A stretch of 34,515 bases of DNA, from contig NZ_JADMKC010000036.1 in assembly GCF_018780105.1 (NCBI RefSeq), forward strand, positions 1 to 34,515. The letters run 5' to 3'. This document shows, in pieces, positions 20,445-28,722 of the stretch (the first letter of the stretch is position 1; each line of letters opens with the position of its first letter). The notes below the pieces were generated by a model that did not search any database, was not told the origin of the DNA, and worked only from the letters and a program-made list of their open reading frames with translations. Both the position numbers and the translations under genes were made by a program. Source of the stretch: Thiobacillus sp. (lineage in GTDB: Bacteria; Pseudomonadota; Gammaproteobacteria; Burkholderiales; Thiobacillaceae).

Positions 20445-21080
20445 ATGAGCGCCAATACCCAACTCAAATCCATACAGTCCCCGCCTTCGACGCTGTTGCG
20501 CGAGCACGGCGCGGATCTCGACGCCTGGTTCGATGCGCGCTACGAAGCCAAACGCCGCGAGGAAATCGCCAACCACACCCCATCGCTCGCCATCATCGCC
20601 ACCAAGGGCACGATGGACTGGGCCTACCCGCCGTTCATCCTGGCGTCCACCGCTTCGGCGCTGGGCTGGGATGTCTCGGTGTTTTTCACGTTCTACGGGC
20701 TGGAGCTGCTGAAAAAAGACCTGCACCTGGAGGTCAGCCCATTGGGCAACCCGAGCATGCCGATGAAAATGCCGTTCGGGCCGCAATGGTTCAAGGAGAT
20801 CAACTGGAACATGCCGAATGCGGTGATGGCCGGGGTGCCGGGCTTCGAGAAAATGGCGACGGCGCTGATGAAGCAGACGGTCAAGAACAACGGCGTGGCC
20901 AGCATCAAGGAATTGCGCGATCTCTGCGTCGAGGCCGACGTCAAGCTGGTGGCTTGCCAGATGACGGTGGAACTGTTCGGCCACCGGCACGAGGATTTCA
21001 TTCCGGAGATCAAGGACTGGATCGGTGCGGCAAGCTTTCTGCCGGTGGCGCAGCAGTCCGACGTGTGCCTGTTCATCTAG
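20445..21080 (+). CDS. DsrE2-like sulfur-transfer protein
   Basis: A 211-aa DsrE/DsrF/DrsH-family protein of the larger DsrE2 type. It begins with a variable arm (about 1-45) before the fold, LAIIATKGTMDWAYPPFILASTASALGWDVSVFFTFYG. A single conserved cysteine, Cys171 (KLVACQMTVELFG), is the likely persulfide site. It is paired with tusA and presumably exchanges sulfur with it. AAGGAG precedes the ATG at 20445. Its 3' end overlaps the convergent metR end by 8 bases. Membrane association of the hydrophobic FILASTASAL part is possible. Confidence 0.85.
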   Translation: MSANTQLKSIQSPPSTLLREHGADLDAWFDARYEAKRREEIANHTPSLAIIATKGTMDWAYPPFILASTASALGWDVSVFFTFYGLELLKKDLHLEVSPLGNPSMPMKMPFGPQWFKEINWNMPNAVMAGVPGFEKMATALMKQTVKNNGVASIKELRDLCVEADVKLVACQMTVELFGHRHEDFIPEIKDWIGAASFLPVAQQSDVCLFI

Positions 21081-22032
21081 CAGGCGCGTTCGTCTCCATC
21101 GTTCCGGCGACCAGCGGGCGGATGCCGGGCAGGCGCGCAAAGCTGTCGCGTTTGACGGTGTCGATGAAGTCGGCCACGTACGCCCGTGCGGCGTCGGCCG
21201 CACGCACGGCCACGTGGAGTTCCGCCCACAGGCCGTGCCTGCCGACCGGACGTGCGGCGACGTAGCCGCGTTCGATATAGGGCGCGACGGTCCAGGCCGG
21301 CAGCGCAGCGAGGCCGCGCCGGCTGGCGACCAGTTGCAGGATGGCGACGGTCAGTTGCGCCTCGCGGCGCGGCGGTTTGATTCCGGCCGGCGCAAGCACG
21401 CGGCGGATCAGGTCGAGCCGGTCTTCCGGTACCGGGTAGGTGATCAGGGTGTGCCCGGCGAAATCGGCGGGCAGCAGCCATTTCCGGCTGGCGAGCGGAT
21501 GATCCGGCGGCAGCAGCGCGAGCATTTCAAATCCGAATAGCGGCGCATAGACGATGCCGGGGCGCGGCGCGGTGTCGGAGGTGATGACGAGGTCGGCGCG
21601 CTTGTCCAGCAGCAATCCGATCGGATCGGCCTGGAATCCGCCCAGCAAGTCGAGTTCCACCCCAGGCCACACATCGCGATAGCGATCCATCGCGGGCATC
21701 AGCCAGTCGTAGCAGGTGTGGCATTCCACCGCGATGCGCAGTTCGCCCGCGTCGCCGTCGCGCAGCTTGGCCAGGTCGCGCAGTGCGGCATCCACCTGCG
21801 GCAGCGCGCTGTGCGCCAGCGCCAGCAGGCGGCGGCCGGCCGCGGTGAGGCCGAGCGGACGCGCGGCGCGCTCGACCAGCGCCAGCCCGAGGGCATCTTC
21901 CAGCGCTTTCAGTTGATGCGACACCGCCGATTGCGTGAGGTGCAGACGCTCGGCGGCGGCCGTCAGTCCCCCGGCTTCGCTCACCGCCTGCAGCAAGCGC
22001 AGGTGACGCAGTTCGATATGAGATGGATTCAT
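21073..22032 (-). CDS. metR: LysR-family methionine regulator
   Basis: A 319-aa LysR-type regulator. The N-terminal helix-turn-helix ([26 protein letters not shown], about 21-46) and a sensing domain with [19 protein letters not shown] match MetR, which uses homocysteine as co-effector. It is divergent from metE with an 81-base interval that carries a MetR-like box. It converges with and overlaps the end of the DsrE2 gene. Confidence 0.92.
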   Translation of the reverse strand: MNPSHIELRHLRLLQAVSEAGGLTAAAERLHLTQSAVSHQLKALEDALGLALVERAARPLGLTAAGRRLLALAHSALPQVDAALRDLAKLRDGDAGELRIAVECHTCYDWLMPAMDRYRDVWPGVELDLLGGFQADPIGLLLDKRADLVITSDTAPRPGIVYAPLFGFEMLALLPPDHPLASRKWLLPADFAGHTLITYPVPEDRLDLIRRVLAPAGIKPPRREAQLTVAILQLVASRRGLAALPAWTVAPYIERGYVAARPVGRHGLWAELHVAVRAADAARAYVADFIDTVKRDSFARLPGIRPLVAGTMETNAPAR

Positions 22033-22040
22033 GAATTTGA

Positions 22041-22053
22041 TGAAAACTATTCG
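22041..22053. promoter_or_regulatory. MetR-type operator
   Basis: TGAAAACTATTCG differs at the last base from the MetR consensus TGAA-N5-TTCA. It lies in the metR-metE interval, in a position suited to activation of metE. The adjacent TTTGTCTCATG (22054-22064) is shared with two other promoters in the window. Confidence 0.6.
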
Positions 22054-22113
22054 TTTGTCTCATGTTACGCGTGCCCGCATCATGCCGTCCATCACTTGAT
22101 GAAGGAGCTGGAC

Positions 22114-24414
22114 ATGGCATTGGCACACGTATTGGGGGTTCCGCGCATCGGCCCGAACCGCGAACTCAAACAGGCGCAGGAAGCCTTCTGGCGCGGCGCT
22201 ATCGACGAAGCGGCCTTGCAGGCAGTGGCGAGCGGCATCCGCCAGGCCAACTGGCAGCGCCAGCATGCGGCGGGGCTGGACTGGGTGACGGTGGGCGACT
22301 TTGCGTTTTACGACCAGATGCTCAACCAGGTGGCCTTGCTGGGCTGCGCGCCGCAGCGATTCGGCTTCGGTAGGAAGCTGGATCTTTCGCAGTATTTCCA
22401 GTTGGCGCGCGGCAATGCAGCGTGCCACGCGATGGAAATGACCAAGTGGTTCGACACCAACTACCATTACCTGGTCCCCGAGCTGAAACCCGACACGCCG
22501 TTTGCGCTGGGCTCGGAATGGCTGTTCGACGAAGTGGCCGAAGCGCAAACCGCGGGCTTCAAGCCCAAGCCGGTGCTGATCGGACCGTTGAGCTTTCTCT
22601 ATCTGGCCAAGGAAAAAACGCCCGGCTTCAACCGGCTCGATTTGCTTGAACGCCTGCTGCCGGTGTACGCGCAGATTCTGGCGCGGCTGAAAGCCATGGG
22701 GGTGGAATGGGTGCAGATCGACGAGCCGATTCTGGCGCTCGATCTGTCGGCCGAATGGCGCAGCGCGTTCGAGCGTGTCTATCACAGCCTCAACGCGGCG
22801 GGCGTCAAATTGTTGCTGGCCAGCTATTTTGGCCCGTTGCGCGAGAACCTGCTGGTGGCGCTGAAACTGCCGGTAGCCGGGATACATGTCGATTGCGTGC
22901 GCGGCGCCGACGAACTGGCGCAGGTGATCGACTGGCTGCCCGCCCCCCGGGTGCTGTCGGTGGGCGTGATCGACGGCCGCAATATCTGGAAAACCGATCT
23001 GGCCGCGGTGCTGGACCGTTTCGAAGGCCTGCATGCGCGTCTGGGCGATCGCCTGTGGCTGGCGCCGTCGTGCTCGCTGCTGCATGTGCCGGTGAGTCTG
23101 GCGCATGAAAACCGCCTCGACCCGGAACTGAAAAACTGGCTGGCCGGCGCCGATGAAAAAATTGCCGCACTGAGCACGCTCAAAACGGCTTTCAACGCCG
23201 GGCGCCCTTCCGTCGCCGCAGCACTGGCCGACAACGCGGCGGCGCTGGCCGCACGCCGCCACTCGAACAAGGTGCATGACGCGGCAGTGGCGGCACGCCT
23301 GCATGCGCTGACGGCCACGCACGATACGCGCAACAGCGGATTTGCCGTGCGCCAAGCCGCACAGCGTGCCCGCTTCCGGCTACCCGCCTTTCCCACCACC
23401 ACCATCGGATCGTTTCCACAAACGGCGGATATCCGCAGCGCGCGTGCCCGTTTCAAGCAGGGCGAACTGAGCGAAGCCGACTACACCGCGGCGATGCAGC
23501 AGGCGATCCGCTTCGCGGTCGAGCGGCAGGACGCGCTGGGCCTCGACGTGCTGGTGCATGGCGAGGCCGAGCGCAACGACATGGTCGAGTATTTCGGCGA
23601 ACAGCTGGCCGGGTTTGCGTTCTCGCAGAACGGTTGGGTGCAGAGCTACGGCAGCCGCTGCGTCAAGCCGCCGATCATTTATGGCGACGTGTCGCGGCCG
23701 CACGCGATGACGGTGGCGTGGACGCGCTACGCGCAATCGCTCACCGGCAAGCCGATGAAAGGCATGCTCACCGGGCCGGTCACTCTTCTGCAATGGTCCT
23801 TCGTGCGCGACGACCAGCCGCGTGCGACCACGGCGCTGCAGATTGCGCTGGCGATCCGCGACGAGGTGGTCGACCTCGAAACCGCCGGCATCGGCATCAT
23901 CCAGATCGACGAGCCGGCCTACCGTGAAGGCCTGCCGTTGCGGCAGGCCGACTGGGCGCATTACCTAGACTGGGCGAGCCGCGCCTTCCGCATCAGCGCC
24001 AGCGGCGTGGCGGATGCCACGCAGATCCACACCCATATGTGCTATTCGGAATTCAACGACATCCTGCCCGCCATCGCGGCGATGGACGCCGACGTCATCA
24101 CCATCGAAACCAGTCGTTCCGACATGGAACTGCTGCGCGGCTTTGGCGCATTTCATTACCCCAACGAAATCGGGCCCGGCGTCTACGACATCCACAGCCC
24201 GCGCGTGCCGCCGGTGAGCGAAATGACGCGTCTGCTGGAAAAGGCCGCGCGGGTGATCGCGCCGGAAAACCTCTGGGTCAATCCCGACTGCGGACTGAAA
24301 ACGCGCGGCTGGCCTGAGACCGAGGCCGCGCTGGAAAACATGGTGGCGGCGGCGCGTGCATTGCGGCAGCGAAATGGCAATGGGGGAGGAGGCCAGGCAG
24401 TAATTGCTGTCTGA
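22114..24414 (+). CDS. metE: cobalamin-independent methionine synthase
   Basis: A 766-aa enzyme that transfers a methyl group from 5-methyltetrahydropteroyltriglutamate to homocysteine without vitamin B12. The four zinc ligands fall at His641, Cys643, Glu665 and Cys726, the same positions as in E. coli MetE. The duplicated-barrel architecture and length are complete. GAAGGAG lies 7 bases before the ATG at 22114; an in-frame ATG at 22099 overlaps that site and is less likely. The open frame extends far upstream but that part is a shadow of metR. Confidence 0.97.
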   Translation: MALAHVLGVPRIGPNRELKQAQEAFWRGAIDEAALQAVASGIRQANWQRQHAAGLDWVTVGDFAFYDQMLNQVALLGCAPQRFGFGRKLDLSQYFQLARGNAACHAMEMTKWFDTNYHYLVPELKPDTPFALGSEWLFDEVAEAQTAGFKPKPVLIGPLSFLYLAKEKTPGFNRLDLLERLLPVYAQILARLKAMGVEWVQIDEPILALDLSAEWRSAFERVYHSLNAAGVKLLLASYFGPLRENLLVALKLPVAGIHVDCVRGADELAQVIDWLPAPRVLSVGVIDGRNIWKTDLAAVLDRFEGLHARLGDRLWLAPSCSLLHVPVSLAHENRLDPELKNWLAGADEKIAALSTLKTAFNAGRPSVAAALADNAAALAARRHSNKVHDAAVAARLHALTATHDTRNSGFAVRQAAQRARFRLPAFPTTTIGSFPQTADIRSARARFKQGELSEADYTAAMQQAIRFAVERQDALGLDVLVHGEAERNDMVEYFGEQLAGFAFSQNGWVQSYGSRCVKPPIIYGDVSRPHAMTVAWTRYAQSLTGKPMKGMLTGPVTLLQWSFVRDDQPRATTALQIALAIRDEVVDLETAGIGIIQIDEPAYREGLPLRQADWAHYLDWASRAFRISASGVADATQIHTHMCYSEFNDILPAIAAMDADVITIETSRSDMELLRGFGAFHYPNEIGPGVYDIHSPRVPPVSEMTRLLEKAARVIAPENLWVNPDCGLKTRGWPETEAALENMVAAARALRQRNGNGGGGQAVIAV

Positions 24415-24960
24415 ATACCGCTGGTGATGGTGAAACCGGGTTAACAGCCCCCAAGGTGTAGGGGCGGGGGCGAGTCCGGCGAGGCCCTGACGGATCATGC
24501 TTCATGAAACTGTCGGCCGGCCGCATGCAACATCGCGGCGCCGAATCCCCCTCGTCCTATGAACCGTCTCCCTCGGGCGAAGGGGATGAAACAGGTGCGG
24601 CAGCACTTGAGGCTGCCTGGCCTTTGCCCAGGCGGAAAACCGGGGCGTTCACGCACATCTTTGACCTGTGTATCCGGGTCTTGTCTGGAAGTTACCTGCA
24701 GGCGGCGGTGTGCGCCATACAACTTTAGTCGTAGTCCGCCGCAAGCCCCTGATTGCTTGACGGTTTTATGCTCCCCTTGCCGGAAGGTAATCCTGTTTTG
24801 GCAGAAGGGTTTATCCTGCATGCAGGGCGCTGCTGTTTATGTCTGGTTTACGCCCCGTTTTGTTCCAGAGACGGCCCGATTTGCACCAAAGCGATCGGTC
24901 TGGCGGGCTCGGCGGCAGCAGGGAGGAAGCTTAAGCATTTGATTGTTAATCAATAAATCA
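24415..24960. other. long non-coding stretch between metE and nasT
   Basis: About 550 bases without a convincing gene. Several hairpins can be drawn, such as GCCTGG and CCAGGC around 24627-24645 (spacer CCTTTGC) and GCCCC and GGGGC around 24447-24465. A perfect TTGATT-GTT-AATCAA palindrome at 24939-24953 lies just before the sigma-54-like promoter, and TGCACC at 24882 resembles an NtrC half-site. I tested it by eye against the cobalamin riboswitch because of metE and found no fit on either strand. Confidence 0.5.
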
Positions 24961-24962
24961 TC

Positions 24963-24978
24963 TGGCACGCTGCATGCT
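24963..24978 (+). promoter_or_regulatory. sigma-54-type promoter of the ANTAR gene
   Basis: TGGCAC, then 5 bases, then ATGCT. The invariant GG (24964) and GC (24976) are separated by 10 bases, as sigma-54 requires. One base of the -12 box deviates (A for T). Transcription would start near 24989, giving a leader of about 100 nt. Confidence 0.6.
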
Positions 24979-24989
24979 TTTATAAATTT

Positions 24990-25066
24990 GAGCACGCTTA
25001 CCGCAAGGCCAGTTTGCTCAGGCAGTCTCCTCCGAACTTGCGGCCTCTCCGGAGGCCGCCCTTTTT
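24990..25066 (+). terminator. attenuator-like leader before the ANTAR gene
   Basis: GCGGCCTC (25040-25047) and GAGGCCGC (25052-25059) form an 8-bp stem followed by CCTTTTT, a rho-independent terminator only 22 bases before the start codon. CCGCAAG (25001-25007) can pair instead with CTTGCGG (25037-25043), which overlaps the left arm. A third stem, GAGCA (24990) with TGCTC (25015), would hold CCGCAAG in its loop. These alternatives suggest attenuation. Confidence 0.55.
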
Positions 25067-25088
25067 CAGGGGGTAAGGTAGACCGAAT

Positions 25089-25655
25089 ATGCGAGTCCTG
25101 ATTATTGAAGACCAGCCCGACCGGCTGGCGATGCTGGTGCCGGCGCTCGAAGCCGCCGGCTGCGTGGTGATGGCCACGCTCAATTCTGCACGCAGTCTCG
25201 ATGTGCAGATCCAGGCACTGCGCCCCGATGTGGTGATCATTGCGCAGGACTCTCCCGACCGCGACACGCTGGAACACATCTGCGTGGTGAACCAGGATTG
25301 CCCGCGCCCGATCGTGATGTTCACCGATGACGGCAGCACGGAGTCCATCCGCGCAGCCACCCAAGCCGGGGTGACTTCCTATGTGGTGGACGGCCTCGAT
25401 CCCGCACGCCTTCGACCCATCCTCGATGTGGCGGTGTCGCGCTTCGAAGCGCACCAGGCGCTGCACGACCAGCTCGAACAAACCCGGCTCGAACTGTCCG
25501 AGCGCAAGCTCATCGATCAGGCCAAGGCGCACTTGATCAAGCAGACCGGTGCGACGGAATCAGAGGTCTATCGCGAGATGCGTAAGACCGCGATGGACCG
25601 CGGCATGAAGCTGGCCGACGTTGCGCGGCAGGTGTTGCAAAGGCCGCTTGCCTGA
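25089..25655 (+). CDS. nasT: NasT-like ANTAR-domain antiterminator
   Basis: A 188-aa regulator. The N-terminal receiver-like domain (about 1-120) lacks the phosphoryl-acceptor aspartate: the expected position reads Ala52 in VVIIAQDSP, although Glu7 and Asp8 of the acidic pocket remain. The C-terminal ANTAR domain (about 125-185: LIDQAKAHLIKQTGATESEVYREMRKTAMDRGMKLADVA) binds RNA hairpins. Proteins of this type allow readthrough of leader terminators in nitrate assimilation operons. The nrtA leader just downstream contains the expected target. The symbol is assigned by domain and context. Confidence 0.88.
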   Translation: MRVLIIEDQPDRLAMLVPALEAAGCVVMATLNSARSLDVQIQALRPDVVIIAQDSPDRDTLEHICVVNQDCPRPIVMFTDDGSTESIRAATQAGVTSYVVDGLDPARLRPILDVAVSRFEAHQALHDQLEQTRLELSERKLIDQAKAHLIKQTGATESEVYREMRKTAMDRGMKLADVARQVLQRPLA

Positions 25656-25678
25656 ATGGTGCATGATCAAAAAAATCC

Positions 25679-25693
25679 GCACTAAATGGGTGC
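25679..25693. promoter_or_regulatory. NtrC-like dyad upstream of nrtA
   Basis: GCAC-N7-GTGC matches the core of the NtrC binding site (consensus TGCACC-N4-TGGTGCA). A second TGGTGCA half-site lies at 25657-25663. Both lie about 75-115 bases upstream of the sigma-54 promoter, a normal enhancer distance. Confidence 0.5.
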
Positions 25694-25769
25694 GCGGCAA
25701 GGTGCGGACAGCTGGGCACAAACCAGGAATATCAGACAAACCCCAATAAATTCAATGCTCCATAAAGGC

Positions 25770-25785
25770 TGGCACAGCCGTTGCT
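25770..25785 (+). promoter_or_regulatory. sigma-54 promoter of the nrt operon
   Basis: TGGCAC, 5 bases, TTGCT: both boxes match the sigma-54 consensus and GG to GC spacing is exactly 10. Transcription would begin near 25796, giving a leader of about 108 nt before the nrtA start. Confidence 0.8.
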
Positions 25786-25800
25786 AAACCTGAACTGAAC

Positions 25801-25888
25801 AGCTGCAATGGCGTGGCTTTCAGGATCACCGAGCAAACTTGATATCAATGGACAAAGGCGTCCGCCCCCATGGGGCGACGCCTTTTTT
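25801..25888 (+). promoter_or_regulatory. ANTAR-target leader with overlapping terminator
   Basis: Hairpin P1 is AGCTGC, loop AATGGC (25807-25812), GTGGCT. Hairpin P2 is GGAC, loop AAAGGC (25854-25859), GTCC. Both hexaloops have A at 1 and G at 4, the known ANTAR recognition pattern. The P2 loop and right arm form the start of a strong terminator (AAAGGCGTC at 25854 with GACGCCTTT at 25877, plus a GCCCC stem, then TTTTTT), so P2 and the terminator exclude one another. Binding of the ANTAR protein to P1-P2 would therefore allow transcription into nrtA. Confidence 0.78.
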
Positions 25889-25903
25889 AATTTGGAGAAC
25901 ACT

Positions 25904-27190
25904 GTGAGCGACAGCAAAAAAATCGTACTGGTAAACGAACCTGTGGTGCAGGACACGAGCAAGCGGGATTTCATGAAGAAAACCGTCGGCATGTCGGCTG
26001 CGGCCGCACTGATGACGCTGGTCTCGCCGGGCGTGCGCCAGGGCGCCTGGGCGGCAGGTTCCGACGCACCGGAAAAGCCCAACCTCAATATCGGCTTCAT
26101 TCCGCTGACCGACTGCGCGTCGGTGGTCATGGCCTCGGTCAAGGGCTTCGATAAGAAATACGGCCTGACCATCACGCCGTCGAAAGAGGCCTCGTGGGCT
26201 GCGGTGCGCGACAAGCTGGTGAACGGCGAGCTCGACGCCGCGCATGTGCTGTATGGCCTGATCTACGGCGTGCAACTCGGCATCGGCGGGCCGAAGAAGG
26301 ACATGGCGGTGCTCGCCACGATCAACAACAACGGCCAGGCGATCACCCTGTCGAACCAGTTGAAGGATAAAGGCGCAGTCGATGGCGCCAGCCTTGCCAA
26401 ACTGGTGAAGGCCGAGCCGCGCGAATATACCTTCGCCCAGACCTTCCCCACCGGCACCCACGCGATGTGGCTGTATTACTGGCTGGCCGCCTACGGCATC
26501 GATCCGTTCCGCGACGTCAAGAACATCGTGGTGCCGCCGCCGCAGATGGTCGCCAACATGCGCGTCGGCAACATGGACGGCTTCTGCGTGGGCGAACCTT
26601 GGGGCGCACGCGCGATCCGCGACAACATCGGCTTCACCGCGGTGACGACGCAGGATATCTGGAAGGACCATCCGGAGAAGGTGCTCGGCACCACCGCGGC
26701 ATTCGTCGAGCAATACCCCAATACCGCACGCGCCATGGTGGCGGCGATTATCGATGCGTCGAAGTACATCGACGACATGAAGAACCGTTCCGAAGTCGCC
26801 AAGGTCATTTCGGCCAAGTCCTACGTCAACACCGACTTCGACTCGATCGAAGACCGCATGCTGGGCCAGTACAACAACGGTATCGGCAAGAAGTGGGCCG
26901 ACCCCAACTACATGAAGTTCTACAACGGCGGTCAGGTCGGCTTCCCCTACCTGTCGGACGGCATGTGGTTCCTCACCCAGCACAAGCGCTGGGGCTTGCT
27001 GAAGGATCACCCCGACTATCTGGCGGTGGCGAAGAAGGTCAATCGAATCGACATCTACAAGCAGGCCGCCGCGATGACCAAGACCCCGCTGCCGAAGTCC
27101 GACATGCGTACCTCGAAGCTGATCGACGGCGTGGTGTGGGATGGCAAGAACCCGAAGGCGTACGCCGACGGCTTCAAGATCAAGGCCTAA
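25904..27190 (+). CDS. nrtA: nitrate ABC transporter substrate-binding protein
   Basis: A 428-aa periplasmic protein of the NrtA/CmpA family. A Tat-like leader (SKRDFMKKTVGMSAAAALMTL, about residues 19-39) has Lys-Arg in place of Arg-Arg. The binding domain includes LNIGFIPLTDCASVVMA, TFPTGTHAMWLYYWLAAYG and MDGFCVGEPWGARAI, all typical of nitrate and bicarbonate binders. The start is GTG 25904, with GGAG 8 bases upstream and just beyond the leader terminator; the open frame before it is non-coding. Nitrate is preferred over bicarbonate because of the NtrC, sigma-54 and ANTAR signals. Confidence 0.93.
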   Translation: MSDSKKIVLVNEPVVQDTSKRDFMKKTVGMSAAAALMTLVSPGVRQGAWAAGSDAPEKPNLNIGFIPLTDCASVVMASVKGFDKKYGLTITPSKEASWAAVRDKLVNGELDAAHVLYGLIYGVQLGIGGPKKDMAVLATINNNGQAITLSNQLKDKGAVDGASLAKLVKAEPREYTFAQTFPTGTHAMWLYYWLAAYGIDPFRDVKNIVVPPPQMVANMRVGNMDGFCVGEPWGARAIRDNIGFTAVTTQDIWKDHPEKVLGTTAAFVEQYPNTARAMVAAIIDASKYIDDMKNRSEVAKVISAKSYVNTDFDSIEDRMLGQYNNGIGKKWADPNYMKFYNGGQVGFPYLSDGMWFLTQHKRWGLLKDHPDYLAVAKKVNRIDIYKQAAAMTKTPLPKSDMRTSKLIDGVVWDGKNPKAYADGFKIKA

Positions 27191-27214
27191 ATTAATTCAA
27201 GCCAAGGAGAGGCC

Positions 27215-27628
27215 ATGAACCCCGAGAAAATTGCACTGGTACGCAGCAGCTGGCAACAGGTTCTCCCCATCAAGGAGACAGCGGCGCAGTTGTTCTATGA
27301 CCAGCTGTTCGAGCTCGATCCCTCGCTGCGCAGCATGTTCAAGGGTGACATGGTCGAGCAGGGCCGCAAGCTGATGACGATCATCAATACCGCCGTCAAC
27401 AGCCTGGATGATCTCAGCCCGATTCTGGGTGCGGTCAAGGAGATGGGACGTCGCCATGTTGACTATGGCGTAACGGAAGCACATTACGACACGGTGGGTA
27501 GCGCGCTGATCTGGACCTTGGGCAAGGGTCTTGGCGAGCAGTTCACCCCGGCGGTCAAGGAGGCCTGGGTGGAAACCTATACCACGCTGGCATCCGCCAT
27601 GAAACAGGCGGCTTACGCCTCGGCGTAA
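27215..27628 (+). CDS. single-domain bacterial haemoglobin
   Basis: A 137-aa globin of the flavohaemoglobin/Vitreoscilla haemoglobin type without a reductase domain. The proximal haem ligand is His81 (RRHVDYGV); Phe42 fits the CD1 position and Gln49 the distal E7 position. AAGGAGAGG lies before the ATG. The gene stands between nrtA and nrtB, 24 bases after nrtA, so it is part of the nitrate transport operon. It could protect against nitric oxide made during nitrate or nitrite reduction; that role is inferred from family and position. Confidence 0.9.
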   Translation: MNPEKIALVRSSWQQVLPIKETAAQLFYDQLFELDPSLRSMFKGDMVEQGRKLMTIINTAVNSLDDLSPILGAVKEMGRRHVDYGVTEAHYDTVGSALIWTLGKGLGEQFTPAVKEAWVETYTTLASAMKQAAYASA

Positions 27629-27698
27629 AAGTTCGGCTGCCTGGCGGGTCATTGTGGGCAGGCAGCCGGAAAACGTCGTCAATATTCAGGAGTGCGAT

Positions 27699-28616
27699 AT
27701 GAGCGCAATCAATGCAACAACCGAAAGTTTAAGTGAAATCCTGTCAGGCGATGATGTCGTTCTGGCTTCCAAGGAATCGCCGGCTGCAGCTTCTCGTGCC
27801 CGGCGCACGCCCTTGCTCGAAACCGAGTCGGGCAAGCGTGTGATCGAAGGCGCGGTGAACCTGGTCAAGGCGGCTTTTCCCCCCTTGCTCGGCATCCTGT
27901 TTTTCGTTGCGCTGTGGGCGCTGGTCGCCAACACCAACAAATCCATTCCCGGCCCGGTCGAAACCTGGGGCGCGGCGGTGGTGCTGTTTTCCGACCCGTT
28001 CTACAACAACGGCCCCAACGACATGGGCATCGGCTGGAACATCCTCAACTCGCTGTATCGCGTCGGCCTCGGCTTTGGCGCGGCCGCGATCATCGGGATT
28101 CCGCTCGGTTTCATGATCGGCCGCTTCCAGTTCCTCAACCAGATGATGTCGCCCATCATCAGCATCCTGCGCCCGGTGTCGCCGCTGGCCTGGCTGCCGA
28201 TCGGTCTGCTGGTGCTGCAAAAAGCCGAACCGGCGTCGATCTGGGTGATCTTCATCTCCAGCATCTGGCCGATGGTGCTCAACACCGCCGCCGGCGTGCA
28301 GCGGATTCCGCAGGATTATCTGAACGTCGCACGGGTTCTGAACCTGTCGGAGTTCAAGGTGTTCACCAAGATCCTGTTCCCCGCGGTGTTGCCCTATGTG
28401 CTGACGGGCGTTCGACTGGCGATCGGCGTGGCCTGGCTGGTGATTGTCGCCGCCGAAATGCTCACCGGCGGCGTCGGCATCGGCTTCTGGGTGTGGGACG
28501 AGTGGAACAACCTCAACGTCGCCCACATCATCATCGCCATCTTCGTCGTCGGCATCGTCGGCTTGCTGCTCGAGCAGTTGCTGATGCTGATCGCAAAACG
28601 CTTTAGCTACGACTGA
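27699..28616 (+). CDS. nrtB: nitrate ABC transporter permease
   Basis: A 305-aa inner-membrane permease of the binding-protein-dependent (NrtB/SsuC/TauC) type. About six hydrophobic segments follow an unusually long polar N-terminus (about 60 residues). The cytoplasmic coupling loop (EAA-type motif) appears as VARVLNLSEFKVFTKILFPAVLPYVLTG. CAGGAG lies 6 bases before the ATG at 27699. It follows the globin gene by 70 bases. Confidence 0.93.
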   Translation: MSAINATTESLSEILSGDDVVLASKESPAAASRARRTPLLETESGKRVIEGAVNLVKAAFPPLLGILFFVALWALVANTNKSIPGPVETWGAAVVLFSDPFYNNGPNDMGIGWNILNSLYRVGLGFGAAAIIGIPLGFMIGRFQFLNQMMSPIISILRPVSPLAWLPIGLLVLQKAEPASIWVIFISSIWPMVLNTAAGVQRIPQDYLNVARVLNLSEFKVFTKILFPAVLPYVLTGVRLAIGVAWLVIVAAEMLTGGVGIGFWVWDEWNNLNVAHIIIAIFVVGIVGLLLEQLLMLIAKRFSYD

Positions 28617-28624
28617 CAGTAACT

Positions 28625-28690
28625 GCGTAGGTTGGGCTGACAAGCCCAACAGCACCTCGTTGGGCTTCGCAAGCTCAACCCAACCTACGC
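28625..28690. repeat. GTAGGTTGGG-type palindromic repeat between nrtB and nrtC
   Basis: GCGTAGGTTGGGCTGA at 28625 is mirrored by TCAACCCAACCTACGC ending at 28690, and an inner GCCCAAC/GTTGGGC stem strengthens the fold. Such GTAGGTTGGG palindromes are dispersed repeats in many proteobacteria. Here it lies between co-transcribed genes and may tune the amount of nrtC message. Confidence 0.75.
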
Positions 28691-28722
28691 CCAGCCCGGC
28701 TCTCGACTCGAAAGGATTCCAC

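Noticed and set aside
21718-22113. Extended N-terminus of metE
   Set aside because: The frame runs through metR in antisense. The ATG at 22114 has a ribosome site, and zinc ligand numbering from it matches E. coli MetE exactly.
24430-24740. Cobalamin riboswitch near metE
   Set aside because: Only short fragments such as GAGTCCGGCG look similar. The conserved B12 box and core order are absent on both strands, and the region lies downstream rather than upstream of metE.
24559-24942. 127-aa frame in the metE-nasT interval
   Set aside because: Its Cys-, Arg- and Pro-rich composition, the lack of a ribosome site and the absence of codon bias argue against coding.
25679-25710. ANTAR hairpin at CCGCACTAAATGGGTGCG
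   Set aside because: It lies upstream of the sigma-54 transcription start, so it would not be in the nrtA leader RNA. Its loop is 5 or 7 bases rather than 6. It fits an NtrC dyad better.
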